A stretch of 57,051 bases of DNA from Herbinix sp. (GCA_029238935.1 JAQZBN010000043.1:1-57051); one strand, 5' to 3'. Positions 44,129-55,189 are shown, numbered from the stretch's first letter. Notes: generated from the sequence alone by a model not told the origin. Numbers and translations are program-made.

Positions 44129-45652
44129 CTACTCCTTACTCACTTTTGGCACTCGGTTGTAAAGGATTGCTAACTCTAAAAGGGTTACCTCATTAATATC
44201 TGCATATTGATTTTTCTTTAACCGCCACTTCCAATTTGTACCGATGGTAGAAGGAAAATTCATTCTTGCTTTATTATCTAATTTTAGTATATCTTGCATT
44301 TGAACCATTGCCACATCAGCTATACAGGAATACAAAGCTCTCATCATTGCATTTGGTAATTCATCTACGTGGGTTACATTAAAATACTTGCAAGCAAAAA
44401 GAATTTCATGTTTCGGTTTTTCTTTTAAAAACCCCACTAAGGTCTCATTATCATGAGTACCGGTATAAACCACCAAATTGGAAGAGGGATAATTATGAGG
44501 CAGGTTATCATTCTCCGTAGAACCATCCAAGCTAAATTCAAGAATCTTCATACCTGGAAATCCTGTCTCTTTCATTAGCTTCTTCACATTCGATGTAACA
44601 ACACCAAGATCTTCTGCAATAATCTTAGCACTACCGATGGATTCCAAAATCGCATCCGTTAGTTTTTTTCCTGGTCCCTTCCTCCACTCTCCAATGGCTG
44701 CTGTCGGGCAGGTAATGGGAATGGAATAATAATTTACTACACCAATGAAATGATCTATACGGATAATATCGTAGAGGGAGGCACTCAGCTTCATTCGCTC
44801 TTTCCACCAGGAAAATTCCTGCTTCTCTATCACATCCCAACGATAAAGAGGATTTCCCCATCTTTGACCATCTTCCGAGAAAGCATCCGGCGGTACACCT
44901 GCCACATGAATCGGGTTCTTTCTTTCATCTAATTCAAACAAATCACCATGGACCCAAACATCAGCACTATCTAAGGCTACATAGATCGGAATATCACCTA
45001 TAATGTGAATCTTCTTGCTGCTAACATAAGCTTTTAGTTGATCCCATTGCTCTCGAAACTTATATTGGCAGAACTTCCAGAAGTCAATGTCTTCCTGTAA
45101 TAATATCTTATATCGTGTGACAGCCTCTTTCTTTCGATATCTGATATCTTCCTCCCATAATAACCATTCTTTATGATCAAAATGAGTTTTTATCGCCATG
45201 TATAAACTGTAATCTTCCAGCCAATACTCATTCTTCTTACAAAATTCACGATAAGTATTCTGAGTTCTGTGATTGCTTCGTTTGAAAGCTAATTTTAAAA
45301 CATCAAAACGATGGTTATATATCATCGAATAATCAATCGAGTCCTCTTCCTTCTGCCATTGATATTGATTAACCTCTTCCTGTAACAATAACTTCTCTTC
45401 TACCAGATAATCCAGATCTATAAAATAAGGATTTCCTGAAAATGCTGAGACGGATTGGTAAGGACTATCTCCAAAGCTCGTAGGACCCACCGGTAATACC
45501 TGCCAATATCTACAGCCAACACGTTCTAGAAAATCAGCAAAACGATAGCTTTCTTTTCCTAATGTACCAATTCCATAGGGAGATGGCAAAGCACTAATTG
45601 GCATTAATATCCCGGCACCTCGTTCCAGTTTCTGTTTCATATAAATTGTCAT
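44129..45652 (-). CDS. malQ: 4-alpha-glucanotransferase (amylomaltase)
   Basis: This GH77 enzyme of 507 aa transfers alpha-1,4-glucan segments. The catalytic Asp nucleophile lies in IIRIDHFIGV, the acid Glu in AEDLGVV, and the Asp of VYTGTHDNETLVGF completes the site; DIPIYVALDSADVW and GIGTLG are typical. ATG 45652 follows GGAG by 7 bases. It is first in the malQ-glgP operon. Confidence 0.96.
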   Translation of the reverse strand: MTIYMKQKLERGAGILMPISALPSPYGIGTLGKESYRFADFLERVGCRYWQVLPVGPTSFGDSPYQSVSAFSGNPYFIDLDYLVEEKLLLQEEVNQYQWQKEEDSIDYSMIYNHRFDVLKLAFKRSNHRTQNTYREFCKKNEYWLEDYSLYMAIKTHFDHKEWLLWEEDIRYRKKEAVTRYKILLQEDIDFWKFCQYKFREQWDQLKAYVSSKKIHIIGDIPIYVALDSADVWVHGDLFELDERKNPIHVAGVPPDAFSEDGQRWGNPLYRWDVIEKQEFSWWKERMKLSASLYDIIRIDHFIGVVNYYSIPITCPTAAIGEWRKGPGKKLTDAILESIGSAKIIAEDLGVVTSNVKKLMKETGFPGMKILEFSLDGSTENDNLPHNYPSSNLVVYTGTHDNETLVGFLKEKPKHEILFACKYFNVTHVDELPNAMMRALYSCIADVAMVQMQDILKLDNKARMNFPSTIGTNWKWRLKKNQYADINEVTLLELAILYNRVPKVSKE

Positions 45653-45867
45653 ATTGTCTCTCCGGATTTATTCTATGTTCTTTCTGATAATAAATATAGT
45701 GAACTTTTTTTCGATGGATATGTACTTAATAAAAATATTATTTTATATCCTAATCGAATTCAGGTTTCTGTTGTTGAAATGTCTTAGTAGGTAACCATTG
45801 TCCATACAAATAATATGCAGACAATAGTGAAGTATGATACCTATATATCATAGTAATCTTATCAGGC

Positions 45868-45895
45868 TTTCGTAAAAACTATAATCCTTACGAAA
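45868..45895. repeat. Inverted repeat upstream of malQ
   Basis: TTTCGTAA (45868-45875) and TTACGAAA (45888-45895) are perfect 8-bp arms around a 12-base loop, about 220 bp upstream of malQ. No T run follows, so an operator of the malQ-glgP promoter is possible. The rest of the 415-bp gap (45653-46067) holds only the terminator at 46022-46070 and no gene that I can support. Confidence 0.4.
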
Positions 45896-46021
45896 CTTAA
45901 TCTCTTAAGGATATTATGTTCTGTATTGTGCATAAGATCATGTAGCAAAATTTATTACAATTAATGTTATTACGAGAAATATTTATTCCAAGAGAATCAA
46001 CTGCTTCAGGTAAAAAATTTC

Positions 46022-46070
46022 AAAAAAAAGTTATTACCTGTTTTTATTGCAAACAGGTAATAACTTTTTA
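46022..46070 (-). terminator. Terminator of pgsA-PF01594 operon
   Basis: AAAAAGTTATTACCTGTTT (46025-46043) and its perfect complement (46051-46069) form a 19-bp stem with a 7-base loop; the minus strand runs into TTTTTTTTG. The stop codon at 46068 lies within the arm. Confidence 0.93.
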
Positions 46071-47228
46071 ATCTATCAGCTTATCCTTATTTACTTTTCT
46101 AATTATTAATCTCCGATTTACCGCTTCCCGCAACAAAGTATATACAACCGAAGTCAGCGGAATAAATATCAACATACCGGCGATACCCATGGTACTGCCG
46201 CCGATGGTAACCGCCACCAGCACCCACATAGAGGGGAGTCCTACGGAACCCCCAACCACTCGGGGATAAATGAAGTTACCTTCAATTTGCTGAATGATAA
46301 TAAACATAATAATAAACCAGAACGCTTTGGTTGGATCCATGATTAATATTAAGAAGGCGCCAATAAAGCATCCGATAAAGGATCCAAAGATCGGAATTAA
46401 TGCTAAGAAACCAATCAATACACTAATCATTAGAGCATATGGAAAACGAAAAATAATCATTGCAATAAAAAACATCATTCCCAGGATTACTGCTTCCAAG
46501 CATTGACCGGATAAGAATCTGGCGAAGGTCTGCCCGGACAGATGACATACAGATACAATTCGGTCAGCAGCTTGTTCGGGAAGATAGGCATATAATAACT
46601 TCTTTACCTGAAATCCTAACTTCTCTTTTTGCATCAGAATATATATCGCAAAGATTAATCCAAGGAAGAAATTAACCACACCTCCAAGGATAGAGGTTGC
46701 AACTCCGATTGTAGATATTACAAAGTTTCCTCCACTATTCCTTAATAAGTCAAAAATACCTTGTCCTATTTGCTCCCAATTGATATCCATGTGTTTAATT
46801 TGGTCCATTAAGCTTGGATACTTTACCAAGAGGTCGTCTATTCTCTGTTCCATGTTATCAATAAAAAAAGTAGCTCGATCGCTTACGATCGGGATTGTAT
46901 TCACAATTTCCGGAATCACCAGAAAGACCACAATTAATATAATACCAATAAACATAAGCAGCGTGAGTATTAGACTTATAGGTCGTTTCAGCTTCTCCCA
47001 TTTTATTTTACCGGCCTTCCGATTTGTGAATAATTTTGTTTCAATGCTTCGCATCGGAACATTTAAAATAAATGCAATCGCTGCACCTAACAAAAATGGG
47101 AATATTAATCCAAACACTGCAGCAATGTTATTCATGACCAGGTTTAGATTTTGTAATCCAACATATAAAAGTATAGCAAAGGTAATAATACCAAGAAGCT
47201 TTTTTATATTACTCTTATTTAATTCCAT
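46068..47228 (-). CDS. PF01594 (AI-2E family) integral membrane transporter
   Basis: This 386-aa protein has about eight hydrophobic segments, with the large central extracytoplasmic region (about 90-160) and the C-terminal PxxGSFIGCFIGAFLILI and GGSVGLPSMWVLVAVTIGG motifs of the family. The AI-2 exporter name comes from E. coli TqsA; most Firmicute members (YtvI-like) have no known link to AI-2, and others are Na+/H+ exchangers. It follows pgsA by 19 bp. luxS 6 kb away does not prove a link. Confidence 0.88.
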   Translation of the reverse strand: MELNKSNIKKLLGIITFAILLYVGLQNLNLVMNNIAAVFGLIFPFLLGAAIAFILNVPMRSIETKLFTNRKAGKIKWEKLKRPISLILTLLMFIGIILIVVFLVIPEIVNTIPIVSDRATFFIDNMEQRIDDLLVKYPSLMDQIKHMDINWEQIGQGIFDLLRNSGGNFVISTIGVATSILGGVVNFFLGLIFAIYILMQKEKLGFQVKKLLYAYLPEQAADRIVSVCHLSGQTFARFLSGQCLEAVILGMMFFIAMIIFRFPYALMISVLIGFLALIPIFGSFIGCFIGAFLILIMDPTKAFWFIIMFIIIQQIEGNFIYPRVVGGSVGLPSMWVLVAVTIGGSTMGIAGMLIFIPLTSVVYTLLREAVNRRLIIRKVNKDKLID

Positions 47229-47247
47229 CCTTTATCCTCCGTAAAAC

Positions 47248-47820
47248 CTATTCATCATTTAAATTGTTTTTTCTATACATATCAAGATATACCTTTCCAT
47301 ACAAAGCAAAAGATAACAACAGAAAACTACCGCAAACGATCATTAATATATTTACTGTATTATGATTCAAATTTGGAACTGCGATAAGCACCAGCATAAC
47401 AGCATAAAACACTGTAGTAGATACTTTTCCAAACCATCTTGATCCATTTAATTTTAAGCCTCTCTTAAACATATAAAGCCCAGCCGCAACTAAAAATAAT
47501 TGAAAAGCAACAAAAATGATCAACAGCAAAAACATCCATCTAACTTTCACAATCAATACAAAGATCAAGGATGCCTGAGTTAATTTATCAGCCATTGGAT
47601 CAATTAATTTTCCGAACTCGGTTACCATATGAAAGGTTCTGGCGATAAAGCCATCGAGAAAATCCGTAAGTCCGGAGATAAATACTATTACTGCAGCTGC
47701 AACATATTCATAGGGTTCTTCTGCTTTGATATAGAGTACTACAAATACCGGTATCAATAAAAATCGAATATAACATAAGATATTCGGTATACTAAACAAT
47801 TCTTTTCGTGTAAATTTCAT
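47248..47820 (-). CDS. pgsA: CDP-diacylglycerol-glycerol-3-phosphate 3-phosphatidyltransferase
   Basis: This membrane enzyme of 190 aa makes phosphatidylglycerophosphate. The CDP-alcohol phosphotransferase motif D-x2-DG-x2-AR-x8-G-x3-D-x3-D is complete (DFLDGFIAR...GKLIDPMAD). Four to five hydrophobic segments are seen, and it opens with the usual IPNILCYIRFLLIP. ATG 47820 is used; a TTG one codon earlier is possible. It is first in an operon with the PF01594 gene. Confidence 0.94.
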   Translation of the reverse strand: MKFTRKELFSIPNILCYIRFLLIPVFVVLYIKAEEPYEYVAAAVIVFISGLTDFLDGFIARTFHMVTEFGKLIDPMADKLTQASLIFVLIVKVRWMFLLLIIFVAFQLFLVAAGLYMFKRGLKLNGSRWFGKVSTTVFYAVMLVLIAVPNLNHNTVNILMIVCGSFLLLSFALYGKVYLDMYRKNNLNDE

Positions 47821-48095
47821 CAATCTCTACCCCCAGTCTTATACGACCATATATTATAAATCTATGTATTGTATGTTATGAAAAGATATCCGTTTCCCCT
47901 TAACAGAAATCTCTTCCTTAGCAGTATATGCCTGTCATGCTTGTTCTGCTACATACTAATTCTTTAAATGCTAGAAATAATATACCCAGAAAAATATATA
48001 GTGATCTAACTCGAATTCCTATTTTTCCTTAACGAATAAATGATATGATTATCTTCAATATTCTACCACATTTTTTAAATTTTAGCATTAAAATT

Positions 48096-48136
48096 TCATA
48101 AAAAAGAGAATGTTCCTGTAATCAGTCACATTCTCT
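48096..48136 (-). terminator. Terminator of a small minus-strand transcript
   Basis: ACATTCTCT (48128-48136) and AGAGAATGT (48105-48113) form a perfect 9-bp stem with a 14-base loop; the minus strand continues into TTTTTTATG. No annotated gene lies directly upstream of it on that strand except the tiny ORF at 48143-48193. Confidence 0.7.
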
Positions 48137-48142
48137 CAATAT

Positions 48143-48193
48143 TTATCTTTCTATTACTGCATCAAAATCAACCGTATCGTAGGAGTCGCTCAT
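48143..48193 (-). CDS. Possible 16-residue small protein or leader peptide
   Basis: ATG at 48193 is preceded by AAGGG at nine bases and by an in-frame stop, and encodes MSDSYDTVDFDAVIER before TAA. A perfect hairpin with a T run starts six bases past the stop. The ORF is so short that chance is a real alternative, and I see no convincing promoter. The remaining 410-bp gap (47821-48250) shows nothing else supported. Confidence 0.3.
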   Translation of the reverse strand: MSDSYDTVDFDAVIER

Positions 48194-48250
48194 GATTTTA
48201 TTCCCTTAGGAATATATTTAAGTAATTATTCGGTGCAGAGGTTTTGCTTA

Positions 48251-48862
48251 ATGAGTTATTTTACAAATTTAATTTATGAATATGGATTAATGGCAATGTT
48301 TTTTATTATAATGATTGAATATGCCTGTTTCCCCATCTCCAGCGAAATAGTCCTTCCTTTTTCCGGGGCTGTAGCTTCTATTCAAAATATCAGTTTTTTC
48401 ACTATTCTTCCGGTCAGTATCTTAGCTGGTTTAATCGGAACCAGCTTCTGTTATCTTGTAGGCCGCATTGGTGGTGCGACTTTAATACATGCTATCATCA
48501 AGAAATTTCCCAAAGCCGAAAAAGGGTTAAATGCTTCCTATGAGAAGTTCAACAAACATGGCGCCATCATGGTATGCGTTGGCAGATTAATACCGATATG
48601 CAGAACCTATATTGCTATTATAGCCGGTGCTGCCAAACTAAACCCATTTGCTTACTTTTCCGGAACCATCATAGGAATTACGGTATGGAATACTCTTTTG
48701 ATTGGATTAGGTTACACCCTTCAAGAAAATTATAAGCTGGTTGCCGCCTATTATAATCAATATAAGCATTTTATCGTTCCTATACTCCTTCTATTAGCCG
48801 CTACTCTAATTATCAAACTAATCTTTCGTAAGAAATCACAGACTATAAAGGAAAGTACTTGA
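48251..48862 (+). CDS. DedA-family (SNARE-associated) membrane protein
   Basis: This 203-aa membrane protein has about five hydrophobic segments, a conserved acidic stretch (IEYACFPISSEIVLPFSG), GTSFCYLVGRIGG, and the VGRLIPICRTYIAIIAG motif with the conserved Arg pair. DedA proteins act in membrane lipid translocation and pH/ion balance. ATG 48251 follows AGAGG at nine bases; the longer frame from 48233 lacks an SD. Confidence 0.92.
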   Translation: MSYFTNLIYEYGLMAMFFIIMIEYACFPISSEIVLPFSGAVASIQNISFFTILPVSILAGLIGTSFCYLVGRIGGATLIHAIIKKFPKAEKGLNASYEKFNKHGAIMVCVGRLIPICRTYIAIIAGAAKLNPFAYFSGTIIGITVWNTLLIGLGYTLQENYKLVAAYYNQYKHFIVPILLLLAATLIIKLIFRKKSQTIKEST

Positions 48863-48889
48863 TTTTTCTTAATAATGAGTGTGCTCAAA

Positions 48890-50242
48890 CTAACCTCGTA
48901 TGATGGACTTATCCTTCCATTTTCCTGAATAAAAACGGAAAATACCAACAAAGCAGGTGAAAAACCATGTCAGTGCAGTCGCCCACCAGATTCCATGATA
49001 ACGAAATGGAATGGATAAAATTTGAGAGATTACTACTCTGGTCACAACCTCTGTAAATCCCATCACCATTGGTATTTTTACATCTCCTGCACCACTTAAG
49101 AAGCTTCTGGATACAAAGATCATACCTACAAAGGAATAAAAGAAGCAAGTAACTCGAATTGCTTCCACACCAATTTCTACTACCTGGGTATCATCCGCTG
49201 AGGTAAAAAGCATCATGATACTTTTTCCACCAAAATAGATAACAGGCAACATGATCAAACTAAATATCAGTATTATTTTTGATGCAGCATAAAAGCCTTT
49301 TTTAGCACGTTCGATCTGATTTGCTCCTATATTTTGCCCAGTGAAGGAAGCCACTGCCACACCAACCGACATGCCAGGTTGCAAGATCAGTTGTTCAATA
49401 CGTGAAGCGGCCGTTGCAGACGCAATTACAATTTCACCGAAGCTATTGATCACACCCTGTAAAGCCATGGTAGAAATGGATATTAGAGCATTCTGTATCG
49501 CTACAGGCAAACCCAATTTGATACATTTCGAAAAGATAAACTTATCCGGTCGAAACTCTTTCAGAGGCATATGTAGTAATTTCACCTTTTTAAACGCATA
49601 TAGAATGCAACCAATGGCAGCTAAAATCTGAGAGATGATTGTAGCAATTGCAACACCGGGTACTCCCCAGCCAAAGCTAACTACAAACACTAAATCCAAT
49701 ACCACATTGAGTAGACTGGCAACAGCTAAAAAGATTAAGGGCGTGACCGAATCACCTAATGCTCTTAGAACAGAAGACATTCCGTTGTAACAAGTAACCC
49801 CTAAGATTCCGGCAAAAATAATCTTCATATATAAATCAGACTGGTCAATGATGGATTCTGGTGTATTTAACAACCGAAGAAGCCATCGACTTCCGATAAA
49901 GCCGAGCACGCCAGTTATCATCGCCGAACCGACAATAATATAAGTAGCTGTAGCAAAACTTTTCTTTACATTCTCATAGTCCTTTGCTCCATAGAATTGG
50001 GAAATGACGATGGATATTCCGGCAGAAAGTCCAAAACTAAGGGCGAAAATAAAGAAATTTAAGGGACCTGTTGCTCCCACCGCTGCCAGAGCATCATGTC
50101 CTACAAATTTACCAACTACGATCGAGTCTACCATATTATAAAATTGTTGAAATATATTACCAATTAACATAGGAATTGCAAATTTAAGTATTAATTTTGC
50201 AGGATTCCCTGTTGTCATGTCCTTTACTAAACTTTTACTCAT
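48890..50242 (-). CDS. MATE-family efflux transporter
   Basis: This cation-coupled efflux protein of 450 aa has twelve hydrophobic segments in two related halves. It begins KDMTTGNPAKLILKFAIPMLIGNIFQQFYNMVDSIVVGKFVG, typical of clostridial MATE (DinF/NorM-like) proteins. ATG 50242 is used because AGGT lies nearby; the longer frame from 50302 adds a Lys/Arg-rich tail with no SD. Substrates are unknown. It converges with dedA and is divergent from the Ca2+ pump. Confidence 0.94.
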   Translation of the reverse strand: MSKSLVKDMTTGNPAKLILKFAIPMLIGNIFQQFYNMVDSIVVGKFVGHDALAAVGATGPLNFFIFALSFGLSAGISIVISQFYGAKDYENVKKSFATATYIIVGSAMITGVLGFIGSRWLLRLLNTPESIIDQSDLYMKIIFAGILGVTCYNGMSSVLRALGDSVTPLIFLAVASLLNVVLDLVFVVSFGWGVPGVAIATIISQILAAIGCILYAFKKVKLLHMPLKEFRPDKFIFSKCIKLGLPVAIQNALISISTMALQGVINSFGEIVIASATAASRIEQLILQPGMSVGVAVASFTGQNIGANQIERAKKGFYAASKIILIFSLIMLPVIYFGGKSIMMLFTSADDTQVVEIGVEAIRVTCFFYSFVGMIFVSRSFLSGAGDVKIPMVMGFTEVVTRVVISQILSIPFRYHGIWWATALTWFFTCFVGIFRFYSGKWKDKSIIRG

Positions 50243-50343
50243 ATTATACCTGCGCCTTTCCAGTATTACATCGCTCATTTTTTTGAATGAAATCTTTTTC
50301 ACCTGTCATAAAGTCATAATGATATCAATTTATACCTTGTTGT

Positions 50344-50371
50344 ATTATACACCCTTTCTTCGATTAGTAAA
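50344..50371 (-). promoter_or_regulatory. MATE gene promoter
   Basis: On the minus strand TTTACT (50366-50371) and TATAAT (50344-50349) are 16 bases apart, about 100 bases before the ATG. Confidence 0.45.
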
Positions 50372-50511
50372 TGTTTTTTTTCATATAAAGAATGTCATTT
50401 TTGGACTTACTTAAAATTATTTTTTTTGGACTCGCACAAAGTACAATACTATTTTCCTTCCTGCTCCAATATAATGAATATGAAGATTTTCCATTAACAG
50501 GAGTGATTATA

Positions 50512-53217
50512 ATGAATTGGCATAGTATGTCCACGGAAGAAACTTTAAAGGAATTGGATGTCTCTGCCCAAAAAGGGTTATCCATAAAAGATGTGAAACA
50601 GAGGCAACAAACCTACGGAAAAAATGTATTGGAGGCTAAGAAAGGTAAAAGTCTGATTAGTAAGTTTTTCTCCCAATTTGCTGATTTTATGATCATTACT
50701 TTAATCTGTGCCGCTATTGTTTCTTTTTTAGTGTCCTTTCTCGAAGGCGAGCCTGATTTTGTTGATCCGATCATTATATTATTGATCATAACATTGAACG
50801 CAACCTTAGGGGTATTACAGGAAACAAAAGCAGAAAAATCACTGGAAGCACTTAAGAAAATGTCAGCTCCCACCGCTCATGTCTTAAGGGATGGTCATAT
50901 TGAAGTTATCGATTCCGTCGAACTGGTCCCAGGAGATATTGTTATCTTAGAAACCGGTTGTTACGTTCCTGCAGATGCAAGACTACTAACTGCAGTAAAC
51001 TTAAAAGTGGAGGAAGCTTCACTCACCGGTGAATCTCATCCGGTCGATAAGGTTGCAGAGCTAAAACTAAAAAACGACACCCCTTTGGCAGATCAAATTA
51101 ATCTTGTTATGGCAACCAGCACCGTTACCTATGGTAGAGGTACCGCAGTAGTAACAAGTACCGGAATGCATACCCAGGTTGGTCACATAGCCAAATTAAT
51201 TATGGAAGATGAAACTCCTCAGACTCCATTGCAAAAACGTCTTGCCAAGACCGGTAAAGTCTTAGGAATTGCTGCACTATCCATTTGTATAGTAATATTT
51301 ATTTTGGGCTTATTAAAACACCTTCCGATCTTTGATATGTTTATGACTTCTGTTAGTCTTGCTGTAGCTGCCATACCGGAAGGGCTTCCTGCGATTGTAA
51401 CGATAATGCTTTCTTTGGGCGTACAACGGATGGCAAAGAAAAATGCAGTAATACGGAAACTGCCTGCTGTGGAAACCCTCGGAAGCGCAACCGTCATCTG
51501 CTCCGATAAAACCGGTACTCTGACGCAGAATGTTATGACCGTAACTGAGATTTCTTCAATCAATGGGAAAGAATCAATGAACAGTGAATTTGGCCATTTT
51601 TTATTATCTCATGCAGCTTTGTGTAATGATGCCATATTAGAAGTCGAGAAAGATCATATTGCAACTACCGGTGAACCTACGGAGAAAGCTCTGGTCGTTG
51701 CTGCTTATGAAGCCGGAGCAAATAAAAACAACCTGGATGTCACTTATAAAAGAATTCATGAGATTCCTTTTGACTCCAATCGTAAGTTAATGACTACCGT
51801 ACATAGTACCTCCGACGGAACCTACCGTAGTATCACTAAAGGTGCTTTTGATTTTTTAATTCAACATTGCAGCTATCTGTATCAGAACGGAAAACAGATT
51901 CCACTTACTTCCTCCGATCGAAACAAATTAAATGCCTGGAATACTGCAATGACAGAGCACGCATTAAGAGTAATTGCCGTAGCTTATAAAAACGTACCAA
52001 AAAATTTTATCAAAGCCAATGCAACGGTACTGGAAAATGAACTGACCATCGTTGGATTAATTGGCATGATTGATCCTCCAAGAGAAGAAGTAAAAGATGC
52101 AGTATATCTATGTAAACAAGCGGGAATTAAACCGGTTATGATTACCGGAGATCATGTCTTAACTGCCCGGGCAATTGCATCACAAATCGGTATACTCTCC
52201 AATCCGAAGGAAGCGATTACCGGTGAAGAATTATCCAGAATGAGTCCTGAGGATTTATGCAATAACATAGCTAATTACAGAGTATTTGCCAGAGTTTCTC
52301 CGGAACATAAGGTTCGTATCGTAAAAGCTTTTCAAAGCCGTGGTGAAGTAGTTGCTATGACCGGTGATGGTGTAAATGATGCTCCTGCCTTAAAAGCTGC
52401 AGATATTGGCTGCGCCATGGGCATAACAGGTACTGATGTAGCAAAGAATGCATCGGATATGATACTTACCGATGACAATTTTGCAACTATTGTATCCGCT
52501 GTAAAGGAAGGCCGCGGTATCTATGAAAATATAATCAAAGCTGTACATTTCTTACTCTCCAGTAATATTGGGGAAATCCTAACTATTTTCATCGCTATCT
52601 TATTTGGATTACCAACACCTCTGGTTGCTGTACAACTATTGTGGGTAAACCTGGTGACAGACTCCTTACCGGCCATCTCTTTAGGGGTAGAGCCCACTGC
52701 GAAGGATATCATGGAGAAAAAGCCGGTTCCTCCGAATAAAGGTATGTTTGCAGATGGTTTAGCCTTCAAGATTGTTTTTGAAGGTATTATGATAGGAACT
52801 CTCGCCCTCACTGCGTTTATACTGGGATTACGGTATTTTGATACCCCCGCTTTCCTACGCTCCCTGGCAGAACAGGGAAATCAAGTAGATACATCAGCCG
52901 GTGTTATACCTCAAGTAGGAAGAACCATGGCTTTCGCAGTACTTAGTTTATCTCAGCTCTTTCATGCTTTTAACATGCGAAGCAACCATTCTCTCTCCGA
53001 GATCGGATTGTTTAGTAATATGAAATTGATCTATTCCTTTTTAATCTGTACTTTTCTACAGATTATCGTAATCTCCGTAGCACCTCTGGCTAAGATCTTC
53101 CAGGTTGTGCCACTGAACTTAAGACAATGGGCGATGGTTCTCTTACTCTCTTTTGTACCGATTGTTGTCGTGGAGCTGCAAAAAATGGTAAATCGTATCG
53201 GTAACCATATTCAGTAA
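50512..53217 (+). CDS. P-type Ca2+-transporting ATPase (PMCA/SERCA type IIA/B)
   Basis: This pump of 901 aa has ten membrane segments. The A domain carries LTGES, the phosphorylation site is CSDKTGTLTQN, and the hinge MTGDGVNDAPALK. Ca2+ ligands can be matched: PEGLPA in M4, SSNIGEIL in M5, and WVNLVTDSLPA in M6. In M8 the SERCA site I Glu appears replaced by Gln (SLSQLFHAFN), as in plasma-membrane-type pumps that carry one Ca2+ per ATP. ATG 50512 follows AGGAG by 8 bases; the longer frame from 50392 overlaps the promoter region. Monocistronic. Confidence 0.95.
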   Translation: MNWHSMSTEETLKELDVSAQKGLSIKDVKQRQQTYGKNVLEAKKGKSLISKFFSQFADFMIITLICAAIVSFLVSFLEGEPDFVDPIIILLIITLNATLGVLQETKAEKSLEALKKMSAPTAHVLRDGHIEVIDSVELVPGDIVILETGCYVPADARLLTAVNLKVEEASLTGESHPVDKVAELKLKNDTPLADQINLVMATSTVTYGRGTAVVTSTGMHTQVGHIAKLIMEDETPQTPLQKRLAKTGKVLGIAALSICIVIFILGLLKHLPIFDMFMTSVSLAVAAIPEGLPAIVTIMLSLGVQRMAKKNAVIRKLPAVETLGSATVICSDKTGTLTQNVMTVTEISSINGKESMNSEFGHFLLSHAALCNDAILEVEKDHIATTGEPTEKALVVAAYEAGANKNNLDVTYKRIHEIPFDSNRKLMTTVHSTSDGTYRSITKGAFDFLIQHCSYLYQNGKQIPLTSSDRNKLNAWNTAMTEHALRVIAVAYKNVPKNFIKANATVLENELTIVGLIGMIDPPREEVKDAVYLCKQAGIKPVMITGDHVLTARAIASQIGILSNPKEAITGEELSRMSPEDLCNNIANYRVFARVSPEHKVRIVKAFQSRGEVVAMTGDGVNDAPALKAADIGCAMGITGTDVAKNASDMILTDDNFATIVSAVKEGRGIYENIIKAVHFLLSSNIGEILTIFIAILFGLPTPLVAVQLLWVNLVTDSLPAISLGVEPTAKDIMEKKPVPPNKGMFADGLAFKIVFEGIMIGTLALTAFILGLRYFDTPAFLRSLAEQGNQVDTSAGVIPQVGRTMAFAVLSLSQLFHAFNMRSNHSLSEIGLFSNMKLIYSFLICTFLQIIVISVAPLAKIFQVVPLNLRQWAMVLLLSFVPIVVVELQKMVNRIGNHIQ

Positions 53218-53222
53218 ATTTC

Positions 53223-53306
53223 CACCGGTGTTTCCTTCAATTATCTTAGTACGATTTCATTTTTGTTAGGTACTTGGCTGTAAGGGTAGAGCACCGGTGT
53301 TAATTT
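53223..53306 (+). terminator. Possible Ca2+-pump terminator with repeated CACCGGTG
   Basis: The self-complementary octamer CACCGGTG occurs at about 53223-53230 and 53292-53299, so the copies can pair with each other; TTAATTTTTGG follows the second. The loop is long (about 60 bases), so this is a weak terminator call; a paired operator is also possible. Confidence 0.35.
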
Positions 53307-53374
53307 TTGGTTTAATTTTTTTATTTTTCTTATTTCCTGTCAATTTTTAACAGAATACGGCGATGCAATAACTC

Positions 53375-53403
53375 TTGAAATCATATGGAAATCGTACTAT
53401 GAT
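53375..53403 (+). promoter_or_regulatory. Promoter of the 67-aa gene
   Basis: TTGAAA (53375-53380) and TATGAT (53398-53403) are 17 bases apart, leaving a leader of about 80 bases before 53491. Confidence 0.5.
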
Positions 53404-53490
53404 AGTTATATGGTTGGCTTGTCCAATGTATCCAAAAAATCACATACATGTTTCATAAACGCTTTATTCATGATATAGAGAGGTGCATCG

Positions 53491-53694
53491 ATGAATGATA
53501 AAAAATCAAATAACTTAACCCCTCCATTAAACCCCTATGATAGTACGATGGAGGATAATTGGACAATGTACGACACTATGCCTTATGTAAAAGATGATGC
53601 TCTAATAAGGGATTCCGGTATGAAAAAGGAAAGTGGAAATATAATAAAATCCTACCGCTGTATCCTGATTGAACCTTATGAGATAAAGAATTAA
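53491..53694 (+). CDS. Small hypothetical protein
   Basis: I do not recognise this 67-aa protein. It is hydrophilic, Asn/Asp/Lys-rich in its first half (NDKKSNNLTPPLNPYDSTMEDNW) with an RCILIEPYEIKN end. GAGG lies about eight bases before ATG, a 17-bp-spaced promoter precedes it and a strong hairpin follows, which together support a real gene. Confidence 0.6.
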   Translation: MNDKKSNNLTPPLNPYDSTMEDNWTMYDTMPYVKDDALIRDSGMKKESGNIIKSYRCILIEPYEIKN

Positions 53695-53741
53695 AGTAAT
53701 AAACTCATAAATACATAATTGAAGAATTCGTTCTGAATATA

Positions 53742-53815
53742 AAAAACTTGATTTACATAATTCTTGCCAATCCCAAGTAGGTATCTGGCCATATCATGTA
53801 AATCAAGTTTTTATT
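53742..53815. terminator. Bidirectional hairpin between the 67-aa gene and eno
   Basis: AAAAACTTGATTTACAT (53742-53758) and ATGTAAATCAAGTTTTT (53796-53812) are perfect 17-bp arms around a 37-base loop that contains a small GCCA/TGGC helix. T runs occur on both strands, so it can end both convergent genes. Confidence 0.85.
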
Positions 53816-53875
53816 TGTAAAATAGAAACAATAAAATAATAACATCTCAGTGTATTATTTAAACTTATCGCCTTA

Positions 53876-55189
<1,314 letters not shown>

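Noticed and set aside
46068..47228. AI-2 export linked to luxS
   Set aside because: The family name rests on one E. coli member; Firmicute PF01594 proteins have varied roles, and this gene belongs to a pgsA operon.
53223..53299. CACCGGTG pair as a recombination or attachment site
   Set aside because: Only 8 bp, self-complementary, no integrase near; more likely a terminator or operator, or chance.
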